This document shows, one piece after another, positions 8,748-18,202 of a DNA stretch of 64,000 bases. This stretch comes from Irineochytrium annulatum (lineage: Eukaryota; Chytridiomycota; Chytridiomycetes; Chytridiales; Chytridiaceae). Every line of letters begins with the position of its first letter. Position 1 is the stretch's first letter. Both the position numbers and the translations under genes were made by a program. The stretch spans positions 124,001 to 188,000 of the forward strand of contig JADGJL010000004.1 of assembly GCA_027600665.1 (NCBI GenBank). Direction: 5' to 3'. The notes below the pieces were generated by a model. That model was not told where the DNA came from and made no database searches. It saw only the letters and a list, made by a program, of their open reading frames with translations.

Positions 8748-9857
8748 TTACTCCACTTCGATCTCCTTCACCGTCTCCCCCTCAACCAGCACCGGCTGAT
8801 AGTAGGTGTTCGTTGGCAGATCCTTTTTGCCTTGCAGATTCTTGATTACCCAGTCGGCAGCATCACGGCCCATCTGCTCTTGCGGATGAGTTAGTGTGGT
8901 GAGCCGGATGTTGGCGTTCTTGGCGATATATGAATTGTCCTGTCCAATGATGGATAACTCATCCGGGATTGAGATACCCAGTTGCCTACAGGCGTGCACA
9001 ACTTCAAGTCCTACTTCATCGTTGTAACAGACGATTGCGGTCAGCGAATCTCTGTTTTCGTCCAGATACGCTGCTACATTAGAGGATAACTCCGGTTTCG
9101 ATGCGGTATCAAAGGAAAGCACTTGATCAGGATGGAACCGTAACTTGGCTTCACCAAGTGCCTTGATATACCCCTTCATCCTATACTTACCTTGCAAATC
9201 ATCCATTTTCGCAATAATGCCGATCTGGGTATGGCCTTTGGCGATCAATTCACGTGTGGCGAGATAACTGGATTGCACGTCATCTAGACAGAAGAAAGGG
9301 ACCTCCAGCTCTTCATAAAAGGCATTAATCATCGTAAACGGTACATCCTGCTCCTTGAATGACAGGTAGTATGCAATATTGGGATTATACAGATTACTTT
9401 TGGTCGGTTCGACGATCAGGCCATCCACACCGTAGGAGAGCATCATTTCGAGTGCTTTTTTCTCCTGTGACACATCATTATTGGTGCTGGCGAGCAGTAG
9501 CGAGTAGTTGTCCTCATTCAGACGACTCTCAATACCGCGGATAATGGAAGGAAAGATGTAATCCGAGATGTATGTTGTGATTACGCCAATGGTTTTCTTT
9601 GACGTATTGCCGCCTGATCGTGATCGATACTGATTACTAACGTAAGTTCCTGAACCCTTTTCGCTTCGTAAAAATCCTTCGTTTGATAACTCCAAAATGG
9701 CCTTCCGCACCGTCTGGCGACTTACATTGTAGCTTTCCTGTAATGCCAGCTCGGTTGGAATCTGTTCGCCTATGCTATATGCCCCCGAGAGGATATGACT
9801 CTTTATATCATCAATGATGACCTGGTATTTTGGCTTCACGTAGTCCACTTCTTTCAT
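8748..9857 (-). CDS. araR: AraR, GntR/LacI chimeric repressor of arabinose genes
   Basis: A 369-residue repressor. Residues 1-75 are a GntR winged helix (YQVIIDDIKSHILSGAYSIGEQIPTE, then QTVRKAILELSNEGFL), and residues 85-365 are a LacI/GalR periplasmic-binding-like domain (KTIGVITTYISDYIFP; DGLIVEPTKSN; GRDAADWVIKNL). This exact fusion defines AraR of Bacillus, which leaves its operator when L-arabinose binds. It is divergent from the kinase-araD-araA genes. Operators of the AraR type lie both just before its own start (9892-9907) and in the ara promoter (10095-10110), predicting autoregulation and repression of catabolism. Confidence 0.94.
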   Translation of the reverse strand: MKEVDYVKPKYQVIIDDIKSHILSGAYSIGEQIPTELALQESYNVSRQTVRKAILELSNEGFLRSEKGSGTYVSNQYRSRSGGNTSKKTIGVITTYISDYIFPSIIRGIESRLNEDNYSLLLASTNNDVSQEKKALEMMLSYGVDGLIVEPTKSNLYNPNIAYYLSFKEQDVPFTMINAFYEELEVPFFCLDDVQSSYLATRELIAKGHTQIGIIAKMDDLQGKYRMKGYIKALGEAKLRFHPDQVLSFDTASKPELSSNVAAYLDENRDSLTAIVCYNDEVGLEVVHACRQLGISIPDELSIIGQDNSYIAKNANIRLTTLTHPQEQMGRDAADWVIKNLQGKKDLPTNTYYQPVLVEGETVKEIEVE

Positions 9858-9891
9858 CGTTACTCATCTATATCAACCTTGTTGTTCAAAT

Positions 9892-9907
9892 AGTTGTACG
9901 TACATAT
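9892..9907. promoter_or_regulatory. AraR operator in front of araR
   Basis: AGTTGTACGTACATAT agrees at 14 of 16 positions with the Bacillus AraR operator ATTTGTACGTACAAAT and is centred on the palindrome GTACGTAC. It lies 35 bases before the araR start, fitting autorepression. Confidence 0.82.
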
Positions 9908-10089
9908 TTTAGCATGATTCAGTTTGAATGCATATAAAACAGCATATTTTTCGAAGTAAACCGTACATATCCGGCCTTTTTGCAAAGAGGTGTACCTTAC
10001 AGCATAGCCATTTTATATCTGTATAAGACCTTTGAATGGTCAGTTAGAGTACAATATGTGTCCTTTGTAAGTATAACTATTATATATTA

Positions 10090-10118
10090 TTGACAAATGT
10101 ACGTACAAAAAATATACT
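10090..10118 (+). promoter_or_regulatory. Promoter of the arabinose catabolic genes
   Basis: TTGACA (10090-10095) and TATACT (10113-10118) are separated by 17 bases. The AraR operator fills the spacer. Confidence 0.83.
10095..10110. promoter_or_regulatory. AraR operator inside the ara promoter
   Basis: AAATGTACGTACAAAA carries the GTACGTAC palindrome and matches the AraR consensus at 13 of 16 positions. Bound repressor would cover the spacer between -35 and -10. Confidence 0.85.
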
Positions 10119-10133
10119 AAGGCTGTCAGAAAA

Positions 10134-10147
10134 GGAAAGCGCATTCT
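10134..10147 (+). promoter_or_regulatory. Probable cre site (CcpA) downstream of the ara promoter
   Basis: GGAAAGCGCATTCT matches the ideal cre TGAAAGCGCTTTCA at 11 of 14 positions, including the central AAAGCGC. It sits 16 bases after the -10, where a CcpA roadblock would give glucose repression. Confidence 0.5.
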
Positions 10148-10272
10148 TTGAAAACACAGATTTTTGAACAACCTCTTATACAAAATTCATGAGTAGTTAC
10201 TGCATAAGTAGAAGCTTCACCTTATATATGCATCCTTAGGGATGTGAAATCACAACCGGAGAGGGGATACAC

Positions 10273-11904
10273 GTGATTATGAGTCAATTGGACTTGAAAG
10301 AAGCCATTACTAATGGCGCTACTTCGCTCGGAATTGAATTTGGATCCACGCGGATTAAGGCGGTGTTGATTGACGAGCGTTTTGAGACCATCGCGTCAGG
10401 CAGTTATGAATGGGAGAACCTTCTGAAAGACGGATATTGGACGTACAACCAGGAAGATATCATCACAGGTCTGCAGACGGCTTATCGTGAGATGAAGCAA
10501 GATGTGGAACAGAAATATGGAATTACGCTGCGAACGGTCGGTTCGATCGGGTTCTCGGCCATGATGCACGGATATGTGGCATTGGATAGCGCGGGCGAAC
10601 TGCTGGTACCTTTCCGCACCTGGCGTAACGCAACGACGGGAGCAGCTGCTAGGGAGCTGACGGAACTTCTGCAATTCAATATTCCTGAACGCTGGAGCAT
10701 TGCCCACTTGTACCAAGCCATCTTAAACGAAGAGGTACACGTACCTCAGATCGATCATCTGACTACTTTGGCTGGGTACATCCATTGGTTGCTGACAGGC
10801 AATAAGGCGATTGGCATCGGCGATGCTTCAGGCATTTTCCCAATTGACGAGGCTACACATAATTACCACCCATCCATGATCCAACAGTTCGATGAACGGA
10901 TCGCAGGCAAAGGTTATCCGTGGAAGGTCGAGGACCTGCTTCCGAAGGTATATCTCGCTGGTGAGAATGCAGGTGCATTGACAGAAGCGGGAGCCAAGTT
11001 GCTTGACCCTTCGCAAGATCTGCAAGCAGGCATTCTGCTCTGCCCGCCAGAGGGCGATGCCGGAACGGGTATGGTGGCAACGAATAGCGTGAAGAAACGC
11101 ACGGGGAACATCTCGGTCGGCACCTCGGTATTTGCCATGATCGTACTGGAGAAGGAACTATCCAAAGTGTATCCGGAGATCGATATGGTCACCACGCCGG
11201 ATGGCAGTCCAGTAGGGATGGTACATGCCAACAACTGTTCCAGTGATATCAACGCCTGGGTGGGACTGTTCCGTGAGTTTTCTCAAGCGATGGGATACGA
11301 AGTGGATAACGGCAAGTTGTTCAGCGTGTTGTTTAACAAAGCCTTGGAGGCAGACCCAGATGGTGGTGGCTTGCTCAGCTACGGTTACTACTCCGGTGAG
11401 AACATTACGGGACTTGAGAAAGGCCGTCCATTATTCGTCCGCTCGCCGGAAAGCAACTTCAATCTGGCGAACTTCATGCGGACACATCTGTTCAGTGCAT
11501 TCGGTGCACTCAAGCTAGGTATGGACATTTTGACAGAGGAAGAGAATGTAGCCATTGATAGTATTTTGGCTCACGGTGGTCTGTTCAAGACCCCTGTCGT
11601 CGGACAACGGATTGTAGCTGCTGCGATGAACGTACCGGTCTCGGTAATGTCTACCGCTGGTGAAGGCGGCGCATGGGGCATGGCACTTCTGGCTTCGTAC
11701 ATGATTAACAAGGATCAAGAGGAGAGCCTGGATGTGTTCCTGGAGCAGAAGGTCTTCAACGATGTTGAGGGAGTCGAAGTGGCGCCAGATGCATCGGATG
11801 TGAAAGGGTTTGAAGCATTTATCGAACGCTACCGGAGTGGGCTCGCGATTGAGCAATCAGCTGTAGATCATCTGGTAGAGGTTGTTCAAAAAGACCGCTT
11901 TTGA
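10273..11904 (+). CDS. araB: FGGY-family kinase acting as L-ribulokinase (AraB role, AraK-like sequence)
   Basis: 543 residues. GTG 10273 has the better spacing (6) to GGAGAGGGG, though ATG 10279 is possible. The N-terminal [17 protein letters not shown] is the phosphate-1 loop of the FGGY/actin-like fold, [13 protein letters not shown] is the sugar-binding region, and [16 protein letters not shown] with [17 protein letters not shown] form the ATP site. It should phosphorylate L-ribulose to L-ribulose 5-phosphate before the araD epimerase. The sequence does not look like the classical AraB of B. subtilis or E. coli. It is closer in style to the non-orthologous AraK ribulokinase described in Clostridium. 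The specificity is therefore taken from operon position. Confidence 0.85.
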   Translation: MIMSQLDLKEAITNGATSLGIEFGSTRIKAVLIDERFETIASGSYEWENLLKDGYWTYNQEDIITGLQTAYREMKQDVEQKYGITLRTVGSIGFSAMMHGYVALDSAGELLVPFRTWRNATTGAAARELTELLQFNIPERWSIAHLYQAILNEEVHVPQIDHLTTLAGYIHWLLTGNKAIGIGDASGIFPIDEATHNYHPSMIQQFDERIAGKGYPWKVEDLLPKVYLAGENAGALTEAGAKLLDPSQDLQAGILLCPPEGDAGTGMVATNSVKKRTGNISVGTSVFAMIVLEKELSKVYPEIDMVTTPDGSPVGMVHANNCSSDINAWVGLFREFSQAMGYEVDNGKLFSVLFNKALEADPDGGGLLSYGYYSGENITGLEKGRPLFVRSPESNFNLANFMRTHLFSAFGALKLGMDILTEEENVAIDSILAHGGLFKTPVVGQRIVAAAMNVPVSVMSTAGEGGAWGMALLASYMINKDQEESLDVFLEQKVFNDVEGVEVAPDASDVKGFEAFIERYRSGLAIEQSAVDHLVEVVQKDRF

Positions 11905-12079
11905 TTACGAAGGATGCCTAGTGGCATCATCAACGTCGAATATGGAATTCAGCCGAAATGTCCGTTGCTCACGTAGCTCAATCTACGCTCCGCTACTCCA
12001 TTTCTAGCTTCATCCCATCTTCTCGGTACTGAAAACCGACTTTTTGAACACGAACTATTAGAGAACGGGAGGGAATAAC
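11905..12079. other. Spacer between kinase gene and araD with a possible dispersed repeat
   Basis: 175 bases without a gene. It includes CGTAG and CTACG arms (11975-11991 region) and TGAAAACCGACTTTTTGAAC (from 12030), which closely matches a sequence in the araB leader at 10149-10170. No terminator is seen, so read-through into araD is expected. Confidence 0.5.
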
Positions 12080-12775
12080 ATGTTAGAACAACTGAAAGAA
12101 GAGGTATTCCAGGCGAATCTGGAACTGCCCAAGCATGGACTTGTAAAATTCACTTGGGGTAACGTTAGCGCAATCGATCGGGAAAGCGGTCTGTTCGTCA
12201 TTAAACCAAGTGGCGTTAGCTACGATGTGATGAAAGCAAGCGACATGGTTGTGGTTGATCTGGACGGTAACGTGGTGGAGGGTGAGATGAGACCTTCCTC
12301 GGACACTGCAACACATGCCGTACTATATAAGCATTACTCGGAGATTGGTGGCATTGTGCATACACACTCCACGTGGGCGACCATCTGGGCGCAAGCCGGA
12401 CTTGATGTTCCTGTAATGGGAACCACACATGCGGACACGTTCTATGGAGCGGTGCCTTGCGCACGTTTCCTGAACCAGGACGAGGTGGATCGCGGATACG
12501 AAGCGGAGACAGGACGTGTCATTATTGAAACGTTCGAACAACGTGGAATTGATGTGATGGCGGTCCCGGCAGTGTTGCTCCATGGTCACGCACCGTTTAC
12601 GTGGGGGAAAGATGCCAAGTCAGCGGTGGTGAACAGCGTTGTACTGGAGGAAGTGTGCAAAATGAATCTGTACGCGCGGCAGTTGAATAACTTCGCGAAG
12701 GAACTGCCGCAAGGCATCCTAGATAAACACTATCTGCGCAAACACGGAAAAGACGCGTATTACGGACAGAAGTGA
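12080..12775 (+). CDS. araD: L-ribulose-5-phosphate 4-epimerase
   Basis: 231 residues, the usual AraD length, with GGGAGGG as ribosome site. It belongs to the class II aldolase/epimerase family: KFTWGNVSAIDRESG and KPSGVSYDVM at the N-terminus (phosphate and backbone binding), HTHSTWATIWAQ with two zinc-ligand His residues near position 95, the catalytic HADTFYGAVPCARFL region, and a third zinc His in LLHGHAPFTWG. It converts L-ribulose 5-phosphate to D-xylulose 5-phosphate, which enters the pentose phosphate pathway. It lies between the kinase and isomerase genes of the same pathway. Confidence 0.95.
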   Translation: MLEQLKEEVFQANLELPKHGLVKFTWGNVSAIDRESGLFVIKPSGVSYDVMKASDMVVVDLDGNVVEGEMRPSSDTATHAVLYKHYSEIGGIVHTHSTWATIWAQAGLDVPVMGTTHADTFYGAVPCARFLNQDEVDRGYEAETGRVIIETFEQRGIDVMAVPAVLLHGHAPFTWGKDAKSAVVNSVVLEEVCKMNLYARQLNNFAKELPQGILDKHYLRKHGKDAYYGQK

Positions 12776-13053
12776 TTAGTTTGTGTATCGATCGGAGGAC
12801 ACTAATCCAATCGAATAGGTCTTGTGCTACTACTGCCAACGAAGTTGATAAAACTTTTTACACGATAACGGAGAGGGCAGAACCAATCTGAAGAAGCGAA
12901 GCGCTCGCGTTTATCACAGGATTCTCCCTTTGCAAAAAGGGGAATCAAAAAAATCCGGGGATAATCAGCGATCGGAAGATGGTACTGCAATCGGAGTGGC
13001 AAAGTGTAAACCCATATTGTTCAACTATAAAATAATGAAATGAGGATGATTAT
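12776..13053. other. Spacer between araD and araA
   Basis: 278 bases with no gene and no convincing terminator. A small GCGA-AGCGC-TCGC hairpin lies near 12897-12910. Unusual length for an operon spacer leaves room for mRNA processing or an internal promoter, but none is clear. Confidence 0.4.
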
Positions 13054-14472
13054 ATGCCAGCAGCAAAAGAATTCTGGTTTGTCGTCGGTTCACAGCACTT
13101 GTACGGAGAAGAAGCGCTGGGCGAAGTAAAAGCTAACGCACAGAAAATTACGGATGCCCTTAATGCCAGCGGCGTACTGCCGTACCCGCTTGTATTGCAG
13201 GATCTGGCGGTAACCGCAGATAAAATCACGAGCATCATGAAAGAAGTCAACTATCGCGACGAAGTAGCAGGTGTCATCACATGGATGCATACCTTCTCCC
13301 CGGCGAAAATGTGGATTCGTGGTACCAAATTGCTGCAAAAACCTTTGCTGCACTTGGCGACTCAATTCAACGAAAGCATTCCGTGGGCAACCATCGATAT
13401 GGACTTCATGAACTTGAACCAAGCGGCACATGGTGACCGCGAATATGGCTTTATTAATGCTCGTTTGAAAAAACAAAACAAAATCGTTGTTGGCTACTGG
13501 GAGCGCCCGGAAGTGCAGCAGCAGGTTGCAGACTGGATGGACGTAGCGGTTGCCTTTAACGAAGGTTTCAATCTCAAAGTCGCTCGCTTCGGAGATAACA
13601 TGCGCAACGTTGGCGTGACCGAAGGCGATAAAGTGGAAGCACAGATCCAATTCGGATGGACGGTTGATTACTTCGGCATTGGCGACCTCGTGCAATACGT
13701 GAACGCCGTAACGGAGCAGGAAATCGATGATCTGATTGCTCAGTATAAAGACCTCTACGAATTCGATTATGGTACGAACAGCAAGGAAGCTTGGGAAGCC
13801 AGTGTACGTGTGCAAGCAAGCTATGAGATTGCGATCAAACGTTTCCTGGACGAAGGTGGGTATAGTGCCTTCACGACGAACTTCGAAGATCTGCATGGCA
13901 TGAAACAGCTTCCGGGTCTGGCTGTGCAACGCCTGATGGCGCAAGGGTATGGATTTGCCGGTGAGGGTGACTGGAAAACAGCTGCACTGGATCGCTTGCT
14001 GAAAATCATGGCCCATAACGAGAACACAGGCTTCATGGAAGATTACACCTACGAGATGGCTGCTGGACAGGAAGCAATCCTGCAATCCCACATGCTTGAA
14101 GTAGATCCTACACTTGCCAGCACGAAACCGAGAATCATCGTGTCCCCACTGGGGATTGGCGATCGCGAAGATCCGGCACGCCTTGTATTCGACGGTAAAG
14201 CAGGCGAGGGTGTAGTAGTATCCATGGCAGACTTCGGTACCCACTACAAATTGCTGATTAATGAAGTATCTGCATTCGAGCCTACCGTCCCAGCACCTAA
14301 CCTGCCGGTAGCGCGTGTATTGTGGAGCGTGAAGCCGAACTTCCAGGATGGCGTTAGAGCATGGATCGAAAATGGTGGAGGTCACCATACGGTTGTATCC
14401 TTGAACCTGACGACAGATCAGATCGTGACATATGCGAAGCTGGTGAATCTGGAGTACGTTATTATTAAGTAA
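13054..14472 (+). CDS. araA: L-arabinose isomerase
   Basis: 472 residues, close to the 474-500 of known AraA enzymes. It begins with [18 protein letters not shown], the family's N-terminal signature, and contains [35 protein letters not shown] and near the C-terminus [13 protein letters not shown]. Metal ligands of the family (Glu in [28 protein letters not shown], and His in [17 protein letters not shown] and GGGHHT) are present. The enzyme converts L-arabinose to L-ribulose with Mn2+. It is last in the kinase-araD-araA order, with an AT-rich leader and GAGGATG as ribosome site, and is followed by a terminator. Confidence 0.96.
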   Translation: MPAAKEFWFVVGSQHLYGEEALGEVKANAQKITDALNASGVLPYPLVLQDLAVTADKITSIMKEVNYRDEVAGVITWMHTFSPAKMWIRGTKLLQKPLLHLATQFNESIPWATIDMDFMNLNQAAHGDREYGFINARLKKQNKIVVGYWERPEVQQQVADWMDVAVAFNEGFNLKVARFGDNMRNVGVTEGDKVEAQIQFGWTVDYFGIGDLVQYVNAVTEQEIDDLIAQYKDLYEFDYGTNSKEAWEASVRVQASYEIAIKRFLDEGGYSAFTTNFEDLHGMKQLPGLAVQRLMAQGYGFAGEGDWKTAALDRLLKIMAHNENTGFMEDYTYEMAAGQEAILQSHMLEVDPTLASTKPRIIVSPLGIGDREDPARLVFDGKAGEGVVVSMADFGTHYKLLINEVSAFEPTVPAPNLPVARVLWSVKPNFQDGVRAWIENGGGHHTVVSLNLTTDQIVTYAKLVNLEYVIIK

Positions 14473-14520
14473 AAGTGGATTGGCAGCTACTGCCCTGAAC
14501 GTATACAATTTTTTCTCTGT

Positions 14521-14551
14521 GGCCGGGGGTTAACCCTCGGCCCTTTGTTTG
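14521..14551 (+). terminator. Terminator of the arabinose operon
   Basis: GGCCGGGGG pairs with CCCTCGGCC (one mismatch) around a TTAA loop and is followed by CTTTGTTTG. Confidence 0.78.
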
Positions 14552-14637
14552 TTATGCTGAGAAGCATGATAATGAGCTGAGCATGGTTTAATTTTCCATC
14601 GAAAAGGGATAAAAAATGAAGGAGGTAAGGAAAGGAT

Positions 14638-15519
14638 ATGTACACAAAAGAAAGCTTGATGCAGCAACTGGAGCAGCTTGGTTTGGATCGCCAAGGTACG
14701 TTGCTTATGCACTCTTCAATGAAGAGTGTGGGCGAGGTTGAAGGTGGAGCAGATACGGTGTTGGATGCCGTTAGCGATTACATGGAAGACGGATTGTTGG
14801 TGCTTCCCACTCATACGTGGTCTACCATTAATGCGGATAACCCAATGTTCCACGTGGAAAATTCTGTATGCTGCATAGGCATTCTGCCTGAGCTTTTCCG
14901 TAAACGTCCGGGCGTGGTTCGTTCGTGGCATCCTACGCACTCGGTAGCGGCACTCGGAAGAGATGCAGAGGTGTTTACGAAGGATGATCATCTCTTCGAT
15001 ACACCGTGTGCGAGAGGTTCAGCATGGGGGAAACTGCTGGATCGGAAAGCGACAATCTTGTTAGTGGGCGTTGACTTGAAGCGGAATACATTTATCCATG
15101 GGGTCGAAGAGTGGGTGGACATCCCTGGCAGAATGACGGACGAGCATGAGATGCTTTATACGGTTTTACCGGATGGAAGCCAGATTTCAGTACCGTCCCG
15201 CAGACATAGTGGGTTGCCATGGTCGGAGCATTTCTGGAAAGTAGACGATGTGCTGGTTCGCGAAGGCGCGATGCGTAAAGGACAACTTGGGGATGCCGTT
15301 GTTAGAGTGTGCGATGCGGTTAAGACGTCAGAGGTAATTACGGAGTTGCTGAAGGAAAATCCAGACTTATTCTCAGACAATGAACCCTTTTATTCCCCTA
15401 AATATGAAGCTGATCTGGTCGGAATGAGTCATGAAGCATATCTCAGAAACGAGGCACGTTATAAGCAACAATTGGAGCTGTTGATCGCTGAGAAGCAGAT
15501 CGTTGAAGGCGAACGTTGA
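14638..15519 (+). CDS. AAC(3)-family N-acetyltransferase (YokD-like)
   Basis: 293 residues with AAGGAGGTAAGG as an excellent ribosome site. The Antibiotic_NAT fold is recognised by TLLMHSSMKSVGEVEGGADTV at the start, LVLPTHTWST, RSWHPTHSVAALG and the catalytic-region DTPCARGSAWGKLLDRKATILLVG, followed by the FIHGVEE motif. Family members move acetyl from acetyl-CoA to the 3-amino group of aminoglycosides, but chromosomal YokD-like members in Bacillota are often of unknown substrate and need not give resistance. It stands alone between two terminators, downstream of the arabinose genes and without a mobile element nearby. Confidence 0.85.
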   Translation: MYTKESLMQQLEQLGLDRQGTLLMHSSMKSVGEVEGGADTVLDAVSDYMEDGLLVLPTHTWSTINADNPMFHVENSVCCIGILPELFRKRPGVVRSWHPTHSVAALGRDAEVFTKDDHLFDTPCARGSAWGKLLDRKATILLVGVDLKRNTFIHGVEEWVDIPGRMTDEHEMLYTVLPDGSQISVPSRRHSGLPWSEHFWKVDDVLVREGAMRKGQLGDAVVRVCDAVKTSEVITELLKENPDLFSDNEPFYSPKYEADLVGMSHEAYLRNEARYKQQLELLIAEKQIVEGER

Positions 15520-15920
15520 CTTGATCATGAACAAGCCATAGCCAAGATACGGGAAGAGTAGATGTTCCTGATCAGAAGGTTAAGTACTACTGCCGGAGAG
15601 ATGAACTCCGCGAAAGATATGGGTCATTTGAATCAAACCAATTGCTGGCCGGCCGCTCGTTTGGATATGGGCGGTTTTTTTTGTGGAACAGTCAGATTCC
15701 TTCACAAAAACGCAAAATAGATCAGGATTTCGATCAGAGGTTGGTCAGACTTCCAGTGTATGGGCTACTCACCCTTATAGTGGTGTGATAAGATATGGTT
15801 AAATTAACCAATGTTTGACGTAGCGGTATTGTATAGGTGTTTATTGAAGTTTTATATAGGTATCACATAGAATTATGAGCAATCACGTTGTCATTGTAGC
15901 ATCTAAGAAGGAGAAGATTC
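15520..15920. other. 400-base gap before the diguanylate cyclase gene
   Basis: It contains the terminator at 15653-15682, then an AT-rich stretch with several possible but unconvincing -35/-10 pairs (TATTGTATAGG, TTTTATATAGG) and finally AAGAAGGAG before the GTG at 15921. Nothing else is seen. Confidence 0.4.
15653..15682 (+). terminator. Terminator after the acetyltransferase gene
   Basis: A short CCGCTC/GGGCGG stem (one G-T pair) is followed by eight T residues. Confidence 0.65.
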
Positions 15921-17615
15921 GTGAACCCATTAGTATGGTATGATCTCTTTTTATTCGTCCTATTGTTCGGTGTAGGTGTATATGTGTTTGCTACGGTTAG
16001 AATTACAAACTTACATAAGGTGTACTTTTTGTTTCACGGGTTGATGATGCTCTGGCCTTTCTGTCAATTTGCCAGTACGCTCACGGATGATTCCGGCCTA
16101 CAGTTGTTCTATGTTACGTTGTCTTTCGTTGCAGTCTCTCTGCTTGGGAGCGGGTGGCTTCTACTGACGATCTTTATTACTGGTTACGCGGAGCGTTTGA
16201 GTGCAAAAGGAACCTTTATGCTATTTGTCCCTGCGGTAATCGGTGCTATAGGTGTGGTCGCCAACCCATGGAACGAATTCGTCATTCCATTGGAGGGTGG
16301 GTACATCGAGCGGGCTTACGGCCCTTGGTTCTGGGTTGTGATGGTTATTCTGGTGAGCTATTTCTTGACGTCTCTCGTCGTTCTGTTCCGGGCGGTGTAT
16401 TCATCGCAGACGTCTGCCATGATCAAAAAACAGGTGCGGATCACCCTATGGGGCATCTTGGTCTTGGCTGTGTTTGCAACGATTGATGCGATCCTGAATG
16501 TGGTTCTAGCCCGCTGGTTGCCCATCATTCCTGGCATGACTTCGCTGGGGATCTTTCTGTCAGACCTGTTCTTCGTCTATGTGATCAAAAGATACAATGT
16601 GTTCGATCTGGTCTCCATCGCGCATGAGGACGTGATCAATACGATTCCATATGGCATCCTGGTACTGGATGAGAATGAAGTCATAGTTGAAGCGAACAAG
16701 GCCTCGCGATCCTTTATGGATCTGCATGTGGGGGATTCTTTTGATATGGAGGTATTTCTGGAGTCTGTTCAAGTTGTGGGCAGCTGTCGGGAGTTCGTGA
16801 ATCATTATAAGAAAAAAGAAAATACCCTCTCTCATATTGAAGTGATCGTGGAACGGGGTAACAACATTCGGCACTATATTCTGCAATCGTCTCCGATTGT
16901 GGATTCGGCGCTTGTGCCGATCGGTCATATCCTTACGTTCCAAGATGTCTCACAGGAGCGCTTCTATGTAAAAGAGATGAATCGCCAGAATGAGACGCTT
17001 CAGGAGCGTAATCAGGCGCTGGACTTGATCCGTCAGGAGTTATCCGAGGCCAATCGCAAACTGGAGGAACTCGCGCTGACGGACAGTTTAACCAACTGTT
17101 ACAACCGACGTTATCTGACCCAACACCTGAATCATGAGGTCATTACCAATATTCAATACAAAACACCATTTTCACTCCTGCTGCTCGATATCGACTACTT
17201 CAAAGCGATCAATGATCGCTATGGACATGTCATCGGTGATGAAGTGCTCGTCCACACGGCAGAGGCGGTCAAACAATCCATTCGCAGCACCGATATCCTG
17301 ACGCGTTATGGCGGGGAAGAGTTCATGATCTACCTTCCGCACACGGAGCATGATCTGGCAAATCAAATCGCGGAGCGCGTGAGATTAGCTGTGGAGTCCA
17401 ACCACATTACGGTGGATCACGAGATTATGCAGGTATCCATTACGATTAGTATTGGAATTCTGTCTTTTGAGGACTTTGAAGTAGAGCATGTACCGGAAAA
17501 TCCGGAGGGGTATTTGACTCAGCTATTCGCTGCGGTGGATAAGGCACTGTATCAGGCGAAGCAGAATGGGCGGAACAGAGTGGAGTTTGCGGAGTTTGAG
17601 CGGGAAGTTATTTGA
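15921..17615 (+). CDS. Membrane-bound diguanylate cyclase (7TM-PAS-GGDEF)
   Basis: 564 residues from GTG 15921 (GAAGGAGAAG upstream). Residues 1-215 form about seven helices of the histidine-kinase-type 7TM sensor. A PAS-like domain follows at about 240-350 (IPYGILVLDENEVIVEANKASR), then a coiled coil (NETLQERNQALDLIRQELSE) and a GGDEF domain at 385-555. The active site reads GGEEF at residues 464-468, so catalysis of 2 GTP to c-di-GMP is expected. RSTD at 455-458, five residues before it, is an intact inhibitory I-site. There is no EAL domain. Its product could control the PilZ-bearing synthase at 3548-5839. A terminator follows. Confidence 0.9.
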   Translation: MNPLVWYDLFLFVLLFGVGVYVFATVRITNLHKVYFLFHGLMMLWPFCQFASTLTDDSGLQLFYVTLSFVAVSLLGSGWLLLTIFITGYAERLSAKGTFMLFVPAVIGAIGVVANPWNEFVIPLEGGYIERAYGPWFWVVMVILVSYFLTSLVVLFRAVYSSQTSAMIKKQVRITLWGILVLAVFATIDAILNVVLARWLPIIPGMTSLGIFLSDLFFVYVIKRYNVFDLVSIAHEDVINTIPYGILVLDENEVIVEANKASRSFMDLHVGDSFDMEVFLESVQVVGSCREFVNHYKKKENTLSHIEVIVERGNNIRHYILQSSPIVDSALVPIGHILTFQDVSQERFYVKEMNRQNETLQERNQALDLIRQELSEANRKLEELALTDSLTNCYNRRYLTQHLNHEVITNIQYKTPFSLLLLDIDYFKAINDRYGHVIGDEVLVHTAEAVKQSIRSTDILTRYGGEEFMIYLPHTEHDLANQIAERVRLAVESNHITVDHEIMQVSITISIGILSFEDFEVEHVPENPEGYLTQLFAAVDKALYQAKQNGRNRVEFAEFEREVI

Positions 17616-17630
17616 AAAGAGAGATAAGAG

Positions 17631-17659
17631 AAGAGTGGAGACGTACTCCACTCTTTTTG
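17631..17659 (+). terminator. Terminator after the diguanylate cyclase gene
   Basis: AAGAGTGGAG pairs perfectly with CTCCACTCTT around ACGTA, and a T-run follows. It also ends the convergent XRE gene. Confidence 0.9.
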
Positions 17660-17690
17660 GTGTTAGCGTATGATTTTGATGTAGAGATAT

Positions 17691-18038
17691 TTATTCGGAA
17701 TTTTTATGTGATTTGTCGATAGCATATAAAACTTCTTTGCTAATTTTGGTCAATGATATGATTGTATCTGTACTTTTGCCGCTTATTAAAGTTATATGTT
17801 CATCCAAGGCTCTTTTGTACTCAGAGTCTTCTTTGAATTTAAAGATTTCTTCAGCAGTGACCTGCAATCCATTCATTATTTTCTCAAGAGTCTCCAAAGA
17901 AATGTTACGATCTCCCCGTTCAACTCCACCAATATAGCTGTAATGAAGACCTGCTGCTTCAGCTAGTTGTTCCTGAGTCCAGCCTTTTGCCTTCCTTAAC
18001 TCACGTATTCGATTTCCTACGTCCTCTGGTAAACTCAT
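17691..18038 (-). CDS. XRE-family transcription regulator
   Basis: 115 residues with GGAGGTGATC as ribosome site. Residues 8-65 are a lambda-repressor/XRE helix-turn-helix: IRELRKAKGWTQEQLAEAAG, then HYSYIGGVERGDRNISLETL, typical of SinR-like regulators. The last 45 residues (LISGKSTDTIISLTKISKEV) form a helical tail that may dimerise. It is transcribed away from a helical-repeat protein. A perfect 14-base palindrome GTACTTATAAGTAC in the shared region (18119-18132) is a likely operator. Base composition is more AT-rich than the flanking genes, as in many acquired regulators. Confidence 0.88.
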   Translation of the reverse strand: MSLPEDVGNRIRELRKAKGWTQEQLAEAAGLHYSYIGGVERGDRNISLETLEKIMNGLQVTAEEIFKFKEDSEYKRALDEHITLISGKSTDTIISLTKISKEVLYAIDKSHKNSE

Positions 18039-18118
18039 TTGATCACCTCCACTTAAGGTTAGAAGAGGTTATAGAATCCTTACAGACTAATATGTACAAA
18101 CTGTTCTCTTGAATAAAA

Positions 18119-18132
18119 GTACTTATAAGTAC
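18119..18132. promoter_or_regulatory. Palindromic operator candidate between the divergent genes
   Basis: GTACTTATAAGTAC is a perfect palindrome 71 bases before the 18203 start and 81 bases from the XRE start. A related half site TGTAC occurs at 18103-18107. Confidence 0.55.
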
Positions 18133-18202
18133 AATTTATATTGATCTTCTTTTGATTTATCTATACAATTATAAGAAAATCGATAATTAAGGAGGATTAT
18201 CT

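Noticed and set aside
8576..8845. 89-codon ORF after the LRR gene
   Set aside because: It starts on the stop of the LRR gene, spans the terminator at 8652-8686 and overlaps araR; no support.
13090..14508. Long minus-strand ORF of 472 codons over araA
   Set aside because: It has no ribosome site or known domain, and araA on the plus strand is unmistakable; long antisense frames are expected opposite a gene with strongly biased codons.
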